This document shows positions 54,119 to 60,812 of a stretch of DNA of 64,000 bases, one piece after another. This DNA is from Verrucomicrobiaceae bacterium (GTDB lineage Bacteria > Verrucomicrobiota > Verrucomicrobiia > Verrucomicrobiales > Verrucomicrobiaceae). The notes beneath the pieces were generated by a model. It saw only the letters and a list, made by a program, of their open reading frames with translations. It ran no database searches and was not told the DNA's origin. Every line of letters starts with the position of its first letter. Within the stretch, counting starts at the first letter, position 1. The position numbers and the translations under genes were made by a program. The stretch spans positions 124,001 to 188,000 of the forward strand of contig JAIBCL010000001.1 of assembly GCA_019694165.1 (NCBI GenBank), in the 5' to 3' direction.

Positions 54119-55522
54119 ATGCTCAAGCTCCACGACACCCTCACCCGCTCCGAACGCGAACTCCGCCCGCTCGATGGCAAAACGCTCCGCTTCTACTGCT
54201 GCGGCCCCACGGTCTATGGTCCCGCTCACATCGGGAACTTCCGCACCTTCGTCGGGCAGGATGTCATGCGCCGCGTCGTCGAGCTCAGCGGCACACCCAC
54301 GCTCCATGTGCGGAACATCACCGACGTCGATGACAAAACGATCCGCGACTCCATCAAGGCCGGCCAGACGCTCGCCGACTTCACCCGCGGCTGGACCGCG
54401 AAATTTCACGCCGATTGCCAGGCGCTCAATCTCCTCCCGCCTCACGTCGAGCCCTCCGCCGTCGCGCATATCCCGCATCAGGTGCGGATGATCGAGACAC
54501 TCGTCGCGAGAGGTCACGCCTACGCCGGCTCGGACGGCTCCGTCTATTTCCGCATCGCCTCCTTCAAGGACTACGGCCGCCTCTCGCACCTCGAGGACCG
54601 CGAGCTGCGCCTCGGCGCTTCCGAGGCCGCCTCCGCGCAGGACAGCGACGAGTACTCGAAGGATTCCCTCGCCGACTTCGTCCTCTGGAAGGCGCGCAAG
54701 CCCGAGGACGGCGACAACTTCTGGCCCAGCCCCTGGGGCGAAGGCCGCCCCGGCTGGCACCTCGAATGCAGCGCCATGATCCAGGAGTATCTCGGCGACG
54801 ATTTCGATCTGCACGGCGGCGGCGTCGATCTCATCTTCCCGCATCATGAGAATGAAATCGCGCAGAGCTGCTGCGCCACGCACGGGAAGTTTGCGCATCA
54901 CTGGATGCACTCCGCCCACCTCATGGTCGATGGCGGAAAGATGAGCAAGAGCCTCGGCAACCTCTACACCCTCGCCGACCTCGAGCAGCGCGGCTACACC
55001 GCGAACGAAGTCCGCTACGTCCTCATCTCCGGTCACTACCACAAGCCGCTGAACTTCACCTTCGACTCCCTCACCGCCGCGCGCTCCGGTTTGCAAACTC
55101 TTGCCAAACACGAAGCCGCCCTGCGGGAAAAGATCGGCGCCTCCCAGCCGCCCTCGCATGGCGAACTCATCACCCACGGCACCCCCGGCCTGTTCGCCGA
55201 CGCCTGGGAGAACCTGCTCAACGACCTGAATGTCCCCGGCGCGCTCGGCTGCGTGTTTTCCAAAATCAAAGACATCCCCGCCACCCGCGACGCCTGGCTC
55301 TCCCTCTGGTTCATCCTCGACGCCCTCGGCCTCACCCTCCCGCCGCCCGCCGGCAGTGAGACTGTCGATGTCCCCGCCGACATCCAGGCCCTCGCCGAGA
55401 AACGCTGGCAAGCCAAGCAAGCCAAAGACTGGGCCGCCTCCGACACCCTCCGCAAAGAACTCGAAGCCGCCGGCTGGCTCATCAAAGACAGCAAAGACAG
55501 CTACACCATCGTTCCGAAGTAA
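54119..55522 (+). CDS. cysS: cysteinyl-tRNA synthetase
   Basis: 467 residues. It charges tRNA-Cys. The class I HIGH motif appears as GPAHIGNFRTFV; zinc ligands are the Cys of RFYCCGPTVYG, the Cys of GWHLECSAMI, and the His of DLIFPHHENEIAQS; MSKS appears in GGKMSKSLGN. The C-terminal anticodon-binding helices are complete (DIQALAEKRWQAKQAKDWAA ... SYTIVPK). Its stop is 18 bp from the degenerate last attC-like repeat of the integron array, so the array abuts cysS tail to tail. Confidence 0.97.
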   Translation: MLKLHDTLTRSERELRPLDGKTLRFYCCGPTVYGPAHIGNFRTFVGQDVMRRVVELSGTPTLHVRNITDVDDKTIRDSIKAGQTLADFTRGWTAKFHADCQALNLLPPHVEPSAVAHIPHQVRMIETLVARGHAYAGSDGSVYFRIASFKDYGRLSHLEDRELRLGASEAASAQDSDEYSKDSLADFVLWKARKPEDGDNFWPSPWGEGRPGWHLECSAMIQEYLGDDFDLHGGGVDLIFPHHENEIAQSCCATHGKFAHHWMHSAHLMVDGGKMSKSLGNLYTLADLEQRGYTANEVRYVLISGHYHKPLNFTFDSLTAARSGLQTLAKHEAALREKIGASQPPSHGELITHGTPGLFADAWENLLNDLNVPGALGCVFSKIKDIPATRDAWLSLWFILDALGLTLPPPAGSETVDVPADIQALAEKRWQAKQAKDWAASDTLRKELEAAGWLIKDSKDSYTIVPK

Positions 55523-55540
55523 GCAGATCTCGGTGGCACC

Positions 55541-55630
55541 TCATCGCCGGAGCTGTGGCGACGGCGAGCGCAAGACTCCGCTTATGCGACAGACTGCTAC
55601 GAGCCGTTGCCACCAGCATTTTGGTGTTGG
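55541..55630 (-). repeat. degenerate attC-like site E (end of array)
   Basis: The L arms still pair: GCTGTGGCGACGGC near 55552-55565 against GCCGTTGCCACCAGC near 55603-55617, again with one extra G. The R boxes are not recognisable and the expected GTTCGGC, predicted from the 5' end of cassette 6, is missing. It looks like a decayed attC closing the array next to cysS. Confidence 0.55.
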
Positions 55631-55666
55631 TGGCGTCGGATCATTTCGATGTCGGGTAAGAGATTG

Positions 55667-56053
55667 TCATGGTTGTTTGGGAGATTGCACCACCCCGGTA
55701 TACTCTGCCCATGAAGGTTGAAATCTGTCATCGATCTCGAAAGCAAATCTCCGATTCACCCGAACGAATAGGCGCTGTCGCCCCTCGGGACTCAAAGTCA
55801 CGTCGTATGGCGTGAGGGCAGAAACCCTCAGTTCTGGGTCGAATGACGCGAGGTCCTCCAGACTAGCTGGGCCGCGACCAAACTTCTCTTCATATGCCTT
55901 CATGGACTGGGCCATCGGCCAAATCGTCTGAACGAGCGGTTCAGCCTCTCCATAATCCTCTCGCCACGAAAGCATAGTCCAAACAGGCCGCCCAAGGACA
56001 ATGACAAGCGCGATGGCGAGCACGACCCAGATCGTTTTCTTCAGGTGCTTCAT
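55667..56053 (-). CDS. cassette 6: small membrane-anchored protein
   Basis: 128 residues. One N-terminal transmembrane or signal helix (TIWVVLAIALVIVLGRPVW) is followed by a soluble region (SMKAYEEKFGRGPASLEDLA) reminiscent of pilin-like or type II secretion G-like proteins after their hydrophobic helix. I cannot name the family. It is the last cassette, starting 18 bp after attC A and ending 36 bp before the decayed attC E. Confidence 0.65.
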   Translation of the reverse strand: MKHLKKTIWVVLAIALVIVLGRPVWTMLSWREDYGEAEPLVQTIWPMAQSMKAYEEKFGRGPASLEDLASFDPELRVSALTPYDVTLSPEGRQRLFVRVNRRFAFEIDDRFQPSWAEYTGVVQSPKQP

Positions 56054-56071
56054 GGTGCGCTCTGTTTCTTG

Positions 56072-56164
56072 GCCGAACGACCCGGATCAGGCGACGGCGA
56101 GCGCAAGACGTTGCTGACACGACAGATAGCCTTCGAGCCGTTGCCTGCATCCGTTTTGTTCTGC
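56072..56164 (-). repeat. attC site A (cassette 5)
   Basis: 93 bp. Read on the minus strand: R'' GCAGAAC (56164-56158), spacer AAAAC, L'' GGATGCAGGC, variable centre, L' GCCTGATCC, spacer GGGTC, R' GTTCGGC (56078-56072). L'' has one extra G relative to L'. R'' GCAGAAC is the exact complement of GTTCTGC at the 5' end of the same cassette. Confidence 0.85.
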
Positions 56165-56172
56165 TTGGTGCA

Positions 56173-56685
56173 TTATTCGAGATCTTTGGTGAACAGATCC
56201 TCGAGTTGGTTCGCAGGATTCTCTGATTCGCTTGCTTTGGTGTAGCGCGTCCAAAAATCCCCGAGCCGATCTCCCATGTTTTTGACCAGGAACCCACCAA
56301 CAAGGGAGGGATCGTAGTAGCCTTCGGGGGAGCATCCTGCCTCGACGAAGTCGAGAAACTCGTTCAAAATCGCAACACAACTCGGCGCGTTCACTTGCTT
56401 TAGCGCATCGAGAACACCCACGACCTCATCTGGGTAAGCCTGATCGAAGCCGTCACCGAAAATGAGGCTCTCGAACTCCTGCAGCCGCGTCAATGGATCG
56501 GTATGTGGGGGGCTTTCAAGATCTCTGGTAAGGCGCTTTTTCTCTCGAAGAGACTTTTCATACGCTTGCATTCGCGCGATGCGTCCCGGATCGCGGCTGC
56601 ATGGCATACACCTTCCATCTGTCCGCAGGGCAGTGGCTACGAGGATTTTGGCACCGCAGATGTTGCATGAAATACGGTCGCTCAT
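56173..56685 (-). CDS. cassette 5: zinc-ribbon protein of unknown function
   Basis: 170 residues. An N-terminal zinc ribbon (CNICGAKIL ... GRCMPC) is followed by a charged helix (ARMQAYEKSLREKKRLTRDL) and a helical domain (VVGVLDALKQVNAPSCVAIL). No family recognised. Its ATG lies only 5 nt after the R' box of attC B and its stop is 9 nt before attC A, a compact cassette typical of integrons. Confidence 0.72.
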   Translation of the reverse strand: MSDRISCNICGAKILVATALRTDGRCMPCSRDPGRIARMQAYEKSLREKKRLTRDLESPPHTDPLTRLQEFESLIFGDGFDQAYPDEVVGVLDALKQVNAPSCVAILNEFLDFVEAGCSPEGYYDPSLVGGFLVKNMGDRLGDFWTRYTKASESENPANQLEDLFTKDLE

Positions 56686-56690
56686 TTGTC

Positions 56691-56783
56691 AGCAGAACGT
56701 CTCGGATCAGGCGACGGCGAGCGCAAGACGTTGCTGACACGACAGATAGCCTTCGAGCCGTTGCCTGCATCCGTTTTGTTCGC
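56691..56783 (-). repeat. attC site B (cassette 4)
   Basis: 93 bp, nearly identical to site A. Minus strand: R'' GGCGAAC (56783-56777), L'' GGATGCAGGC, L' GCCTGATCC, spacer GAGAC, R' GTTCTGC (56697-56691). R'' matches the GTTCGCC at the 5' end of cassette 4 (site C R'). Confidence 0.87.
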
Positions 56784-56787
56784 CCCG

Positions 56788-57474
56788 TTATCGTTGGTGT
56801 TGGGTAAGGTAGTCAGGGTAGTTCGCATACGAATCACGCTGGAGAAGATACCTCCGGTAAGCCGATAGGTGAAAGGATGCTTCTTCAATGAGTTCAGCAT
56901 CGGTTTCGGTGGCACCGATGTCATCACAGAGTTTGGCATAGTCCGCCAGTTCCTCGATCATCTCGGCGCATTGCTCTACCGTAGCTCCGTTGTGACCATA
57001 GAGAACTCCAGTCGGCAACTCGTGCAATGAATAGTCAAAACGAGATTGGAGGATCGCTCTGAGTCTGTGCTTCGCCCGACTGTCCGTCGGATCACGTCTG
57101 ACAGCCTCCAAAATGAGGCCATGTTCGCTCTGAAGCTCTGGTGCCAGTTGGTCACGACAGTTCTGAGAATGATAAAGCAACTGGCTGAATCCCGCCAGCC
57201 ATCGAGCGGCCGACGCACTGCCAGCAACCACTTCAGTGTGGAGAGCTGGAAACAGAACTGAACGAAAAAGGGGCATTCTAACCGGCAAATCAATACCGTT
57301 ATCAACGACTTCGGTGGCGATCTCTATAGCCCAAGGGTGCCACTCGGCTACTGGCCGCAGAAGGAGTTCAGTGATGAAGGACTCAAGCTGTGTGAGTGCT
57401 ACTGACCGAACACCAGTCCGTTCCTCGGCGAGGTAGGCATCCCACTTGGCGATGATGTTGGGGGGCAGGCTCAC
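56788..57474 (-). CDS. cassette 4: helical protein of unknown function
   Basis: 228 residues from a GTG 7 nt after attC C. The sequence is mostly helical (SVALTQLESFITELLLRPVA, HGLILEAVRRDPTDSRAKHR, QCAEMIEELADYAKLCDD), soluble, without motifs I can name. Similar proteins are met in cassette arrays and near immunity genes, but no function is known. Stop 4 nt before attC B. Confidence 0.72.
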   Translation of the reverse strand: MSLPPNIIAKWDAYLAEERTGVRSVALTQLESFITELLLRPVAEWHPWAIEIATEVVDNGIDLPVRMPLFRSVLFPALHTEVVAGSASAARWLAGFSQLLYHSQNCRDQLAPELQSEHGLILEAVRRDPTDSRAKHRLRAILQSRFDYSLHELPTGVLYGHNGATVEQCAEMIEELADYAKLCDDIGATETDAELIEEASFHLSAYRRYLLQRDSYANYPDYLTQHQR

Positions 57475-57481
57475 GACTCAG

Positions 57482-57574
57482 GGCGAACGACCCGGATCAG
57501 GCGACGGCGAGCGGGAAGCGTCGATGACACGACAGATGCCATTCGAGCCGTTGCCTGCATCCGTTTTGTTCGCC
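57482..57574 (-). repeat. attC site C (cassette 3)
   Basis: 93 bp. Minus strand: R'' GGCGAAC (57574-57568), L'' GGATGCAGGC, L' GCCTGATCC, spacer GGGTC, R' GTTCGCC (57488-57482). The centre differs from A and B by several substitutions, while the arms are conserved. Confidence 0.87.
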
Positions 57575-57596
57575 TTTGGTTGGCTGTGATTGGCGT

Positions 57597-58034
57597 TCAT
57601 ATCTTGATCTTCCCTGATAACCACCAATCGAGATAAGTCGGAAGACACGGTGCTACCCATGTGCGGCTGTCATCCTCGTGACTCCAACAGAAGATGTCCG
57701 TCCTCGTGATCTCACCCCCACACAGACTGTATCCAAACTGATCTCCGTTCCCAGCGTCTCCGAAGAAAAGCAGGGCATCGAAAGGCATGTAAAGTGATCG
57801 GAACTCGGAGAACGTCCTAAAGTGCTCATTCCGGCTCACGATCTCATCCAGTGGCCAGATCAACCCAAGTCCATAGTCACCTGAAAGGCCGTCACTGGTA
57901 GTCAGTAGCGAAACAAGCTCGTCGGGAAAGGCTGCTCCCAACTTCGATGAAGCCGTCTCCACTCGCTCACGGGCTACCGCTGGATGGGTTTCCAGATTCG
58001 GATGGTGAATCGCTAGATGTGTCTTCCAGTCCAT
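57597..58034 (-). CDS. cassette 3: SMI1/KNR4 (SUKH) family protein
   Basis: 145 residues. VETASSKLGAAFPDELVSLL, LSGDYGLGLIWPLDEIVSRN, and DALLFFGDAGNGDQFGYSL are the classic SUKH fold landmarks. Bacterial SUKH proteins are mostly immunity proteins against polymorphic toxins; a lone copy in a cassette may protect against incoming toxin from competitors. ATG 27 bp after attC F, stop 22 bp before attC C. Confidence 0.86.
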   Translation of the reverse strand: MDWKTHLAIHHPNLETHPAVARERVETASSKLGAAFPDELVSLLTTSDGLSGDYGLGLIWPLDEIVSRNEHFRTFSEFRSLYMPFDALLFFGDAGNGDQFGYSLCGGEITRTDIFCWSHEDDSRTWVAPCLPTYLDWWLSGKIKI

Positions 58035-58061
58035 GTCGAACGTGGTGGCGCTTTGAGGTTA

Positions 58062-58151
58062 GGCGAACGTTCAAGCCCAGCCAGCGGCGGAAGGGAACTC
58101 CGTGATGCGACAGTGCGCGGTCGCCGCTTGGCTGCGGCGCTGTGGTTCGTC
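58062..58151 (-). repeat. attC site F (cassette 2), a divergent sequence with the same fold
   Basis: 90 bp. Minus strand: R'' GACGAAC (58151-58145), R' GTTCGCC (58068-58062). Between them CCAGCCAGCGGCG pairs with CGCCGCTTGGCTG, with one extra T as the extrahelical base. The primary sequence is unrelated to A-D, yet the architecture is the same. R'' GACGAAC complements GTTCGTC at the 5' end of cassette 2. Confidence 0.82.
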
Positions 58152-58352
58152 CGGGTTTGCTTCGTTCATGGATAAGGGTGATTGAATCAGGTTCGCAGCG
58201 GCGCTGGCAAGCTCTAACTCATGATGCTGATGAGGTTTCGTCGATGGGTGCGGTGCTCGGCAGGCCAGACTCGATCTTTGGTTCAGGGACAAAGGTGCTC
58301 CGCAGTCGGGCGGCGTGGGTGGGTGCGGGACAAGGAAATCCTGGGGACCCAA
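58071..58352 (-). CDS. cassette 2: doubtful 93-codon ORF; the cassette may be ORF-less
   Basis: Cassette 2 spans about 58152-58398. Its only sizeable sense frame starts at 58352 and runs into attC F, giving a Pro/His/Ser-rich product without motifs. Many integron cassettes carry no real gene; this one may carry a promoter, a small RNA or nothing. Listed for completeness. Confidence 0.2.
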   Translation of the reverse strand: MGPQDFLVPHPPTPPDCGAPLSLNQRSSLACRAPHPSTKPHQHHELELASAAANLIQSPLSMNEANPDEPQRRSQAATAHCRITEFPSAAGWA

Positions 58353-58398
58353 TCCTTGGTTGGAGCGTCAGTTGAACTTCGTTGCTGCCTGCTCTGAG

Positions 58399-58491
58399 GA
58401 CGAACGTCTCGGATCAGGCGACGGCGAGGGGTGGACTTTGAATACACGACAGATAGCCTTCGAGCCGTTGCCTGCATCCGTTTTGTTCGCC
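58399..58491 (-). repeat. attC site D (cassette 1)
   Basis: 93 bp. Minus strand: R'' GGCGAAC (58491-58485), L'' GGATGCAGGC, L' GCCTGATCC, spacer GAGAC, R' GTTCGTC (58405-58399). The centre is diverged from A-C. R'' matches the GTTCGCC in the attI-side junction at 59066-59060. Confidence 0.87.
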
Positions 58492-58534
58492 CTTGGTTGG
58501 TCGTGGATAGACTTCGGTGGAATGTTTCGGCGAG

Positions 58535-59041
58535 CTACTGGAGGACATGTCGCTGAAGGTGCGTGCGTATCTCCATGATACATCGTGAAACATTGGCAGT
58601 CTCCGGAAATGGTGGACTACACCAGATGAAACTAGTCCGCCGGAGAGCTCCCCAAAATGCTGGCGCCCAACTCACATCATCGGTGGGCATCAACTCACAA
58701 GCTTCTGCTATCATACCCCAAAGGGACTCCTGAACATTGGCAGTGGGGTCAGTGTGAAGGATGTAACCGACGAATGGCATGGCAGGAATGATAGCCGGGT
58801 AAACTGCAACATGCTGATGAACTAGTGCACAGTTATCTAGCCAATCTGCGGCTTTCTCCCTCACGGCAGTGCTCGGATCGAGAAGTCTAATAAGGTTGTC
58901 GCCCACGAAAGACTGCTGTCCGACATCGTTGTAGGCCGACTGAAAATCTCTCCACGGAAACTTCAGGACTCTCGAACGATAGTCCTCCGAGCTGTAAGGG
59001 ACAATGTCCAGTCCTGAAATCTGAGCGATATCGATCTGCAC
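58535..59041 (-). CDS. cassette 1: HEAT-like protein, possible immunity protein
   Basis: 168 residues from a GTG at 59041, 18 bp inside the attI-side junction. The central FVGDNLIRLLDPSTAVREKAADW repeats a helical HEAT-like pattern (shown in two runs: FVGDNLIRLLDPSTA and VREKAADW). The rest (MPFVGYILHTDPTANVQ, SLWGMIAEACELMP) is helical too. Such small HEAT-like proteins often act as toxin immunity proteins. Stop 43 bp before attC D, as the first cassette of the array. Confidence 0.7.
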   Translation of the reverse strand: MQIDIAQISGLDIVPYSSEDYRSRVLKFPWRDFQSAYNDVGQQSFVGDNLIRLLDPSTAVREKAADWLDNCALVHQHVAVYPAIIPAMPFVGYILHTDPTANVQESLWGMIAEACELMPTDDVSWAPAFWGALRRTSFIWCSPPFPETANVSRCIMEIRTHLQRHVLQ

Positions 59042-59059
59042 GGGTGGCTCCGTTAGTTG

Positions 59060-59145
59060 GGCGAACGTTGTTTAGCCACAATAAATTGTGGGCGAATCAG
59101 ATTCGTCCACAGTTTTTTGTGGCTATCCAGGGTCGGGTGGTGGTA
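59060..59145. other. presumed attI region between cassettes and the integrase remnant
   Basis: Contains the junction GGCGAAC (59060-59066 plus strand, GTTCGCC on minus), where cassette 1 was inserted. Next to it are nested palindromes: TAGCCACAA (59073-59081) with TTGTGGCTA (59117-59125), CCACAA/TTGTGG, and CGAAT/ATTCG (59092-59104). These resemble accessory binding sites of an attI or an operator for the divergent promoters. AT-rich compared with its flanks. Confidence 0.55.
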
Positions 59146-59157
59146 GAACAGGGGTTC
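59146..59157 (+). promoter_or_regulatory. weak SOS-box-like palindrome upstream of the integrase remnant
   Basis: GAAC AGGG GTTC, a GAAC-N4-GTTC palindrome 19 bp before the ATG at 59177. It resembles the Gram-positive SOS box rather than the TGTTC-N4-GAACA arrangement I recall for Verrucomicrobia, so LexA control is only a possibility. Confidence 0.2.
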
Positions 59158-59176
59158 AATTGGGTGGGATTTGGTT

Positions 59177-59473
59177 ATGAATAAGCCGATGGAAGCGAAA
59201 AGGGCGCCGGAGGTCAAGCCTTGGGTGCGCCGCGTGGTCGAGGCGGCGGGGGTGGTCCTGCCCGCCAACGCGGATGGGGAGCGGCGACTGGGCTGGTGGG
59301 GGGTGGAGATGGCGCGGTTTTTGAAGTTCTGCAAAAGCCTGCCGGAGGGGACGGATTTGCGCCCGGCGATGGAGGGCTATGGGCGCTATTTGAAGAGCAT
59401 TGTGCCGCCGCCGCAGGACTGGCAGCTCGAGCAGGTGCGGGAGGGGCTGCGCTGCTTCCAAAGCCATCATTGA
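59177..59473 (+). pseudogene. truncated integron-type tyrosine recombinase (N-terminal domain only)
   Basis: 98 codons from ATG 59177, then a stop. The sequence VEMARFLKFCKSLPEG ... GYGRYLKSIVPPPQDWQLEQ and REGLRCFQ fits the N-terminal SAM-like DNA-binding domain of IntI/Xer-type recombinases (W-Q-x-x-Q-x-x-x-x-L pattern). The whole catalytic domain with R-H-R-Y is absent. It is divergent from the cassettes and adjacent to the presumed attI, exactly where intI should be. At about 59460 the sequence switches to the Fn3-type gene, so a deletion or recombination fused the two. It cannot be functional. Confidence 0.72.
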
Positions 59474-60087
59474 TTTCACCGACTACTCGGCCCCCGAGCT
59501 GGGGACCGTAGGCCAAGACATCCATGACAAGATGCTGCTCGATGCCGCAACCTTCACCGACCCGCCCATTGCCATGACCGCCCTGCAGACGCTCATCACC
59601 GACTACCTCACCAAGCAGGCGGCCAAGGCCAGCCGGGCCAAGGCGGACGTGCTCGCCGCCCGGGTGGCGCGCGAGGGCCTGGAGGAAACACTGGCGGACC
59701 TCGGCGGGTATGTGAACACGGTGGGTGGCCAAGGGCGACCCCGTCATCATCGAGAAAAGCGGCATCCCCTCGTATGACACGGCGCACACGCCCACCGCCG
59801 GTCCGCCCGCCGCGCCGACCAACCTGCGCCTGAGCACGGGCGGCCTGAGCGGTCAGCTAAGTGCCCGCTACAAACCGGACCGCAGGCCGAGCACCAACGA
59901 GGTGCAGGTCAACACCGGCGACCCCAACAGCGAACCCGGCTGGCACACGAAGGGCATCTTCCAAAGCGGCAAGGCCGTGCTCAACGGGCTGACCCCCGGT
60001 GCCTGCGTGTGGGTGCGCGTGCGCACCGTCGGCCTCAACGGCGTGATGGGCGCCTGGAGCGATCCGGCGGAAATCATGGTGGTGTGA
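59463..60087 (+). pseudogene. frameshifted Fn3-type protein, lacking its start
   Basis: The 5' part (IIDFTDYSAPELGTVGQDIH ... GLEETLADLGGYVNTV) and the 3' part (KGDPVIIEKSGIPSYDTAHT ... VWVRVRTVGLNGVMGAWSDP) together make a known type of about 210-residue protein: a helical N-terminal half and an Fn3-like C-terminal half. They are in different frames. GTGGGTGG at about 59721-59728 looks like a 4-nt duplication of GGTG where other copies read GTGGCC, which explains the shift. No start codon precedes the homology, because the gene begins at the fusion with the integrase remnant. Confidence 0.75.
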
Positions 60088-60575
60088 TCCATGCCGAAGC
60101 GGTGACGAAGGGGGCTGGGAGACAAGGAGAAAAAGCGGCCGAACCGAGTCTCCATGTGACCAAGGAACCAATGAACAAAGCCCCACCGCGAGAGATCAGG
60201 AAGGCGCAAGAGAGCGGAATTCCGAGGGTATTTGAGCCAGTTGCAAAACCTCGGAGTTTGAAAGTCCGATCTGTTGAATTCATTCTCCTGCCCCCATTCT
60301 CGCGTCATTCCAAACCATGATGACAGGAGAATGGGTTTTGCCATGGGAGGACAACAACCGGTGCCTGGCGGTGTGCCGGTCCACTCCACGCCAGAGGTCA
60401 CGCCGCCGTTCAGTGGGGCGGCGCTGCGGGTGCAGGCGAATTCGATGATGGTGCCGTTGCGTTGCGCCGGCACGGTCAGGACTCTGGCAGCCGTCGGGGT
60501 CGATCGACAGGCTCACTCGAGCAGGTTTTTCGAGTCGTCGGCATCACGCGCTATTGGCGGTTTTGCCGGCAGACA
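60088..60575. other. unassigned stretch after the Fn3 pseudogene
   Basis: About 490 bp of moderate GC. A minus-strand frame near 60300-60473 encodes Cys/Thr/Pro-rich sequence (TIIEFACTRSAAPLNGG) that may be a relic of another gene, but no start, family or neighbour supports it. No attC-like site was found. Confidence 0.3.
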
Positions 60576-60749
60576 GATTCCTGGCCAGGGGTTACGCATG
60601 AAATGCCTCTGTGAGTCTGGTGCTTCTGAGTTGTCCCCCAAGATTCAGGGTTCCGCAGATGGAATGAAGCTGGAATTGAATCTGTGAAGTCCTGAATCTT
60701 GTGGTAATCCACTCCAAATGTCTTCATGCGTAAGCCCTGATTCCTGGCC
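60576..60749. repeat. MITE-like inverted-repeat element with 11-bp direct repeats
   Basis: GATTCCTGGCC occurs at 60576-60586 and 60739-60749. Inside them GGGGTTACGCATGAA (60588-60602) and TTCATGCGTAAGCCC (60723-60737) are inverted with one mismatch, and a second inner pair CAAGATTCAGG (60639-60649) / CCTGAATCTTG (60691-60701) is perfect. No open frame is inside. The layout is that of a small non-autonomous element or a large structured leader upstream of the next gene. Confidence 0.6.
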
Positions 60750-60812
60750 GCCACAATCCGGTTCTCATTTGCGTCCGATGTGCTCTCTTGTGGCCTGCAT
60801 CGCTCCCATCGC

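Larger units (their letters stand above)
55541..59473 (-). mobile_element. chromosomal integron: six-cassette array with a truncated integrase gene
   Basis: Six compact minus-strand cassettes of about 250-790 bp alternate with roughly 93-bp attC-like sites, and a divergent integrase remnant lies beyond the first cassette. Each attC has terminal R boxes, a 5-nt non-pairing spacer, L boxes with one extra base on one side (the extrahelical base that directs recombination), and a variable centre. The 5' end of five cassettes complements the R'' box of their own attC. Cassettes are lower in GC than the flanks. Because the integrase is truncated, the array is probably fixed unless another integrase acts in trans. 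Confidence 0.88.

Noticed and set aside
55541-58491. Regular repeats of about 93 bp could be taken as a CRISPR array.
   Set aside because: Repeats are too long, spacers are genes of 250-790 bp, and each repeat is an imperfect palindrome with integron attC features.
59146-59157. LexA box controlling the integrase.
   Set aside because: The half-sites are in the GAAC-N4-GTTC order and not the TGTTC-N4-GAACA order I recall for Verrucomicrobia; one short palindrome is not sufficient evidence.
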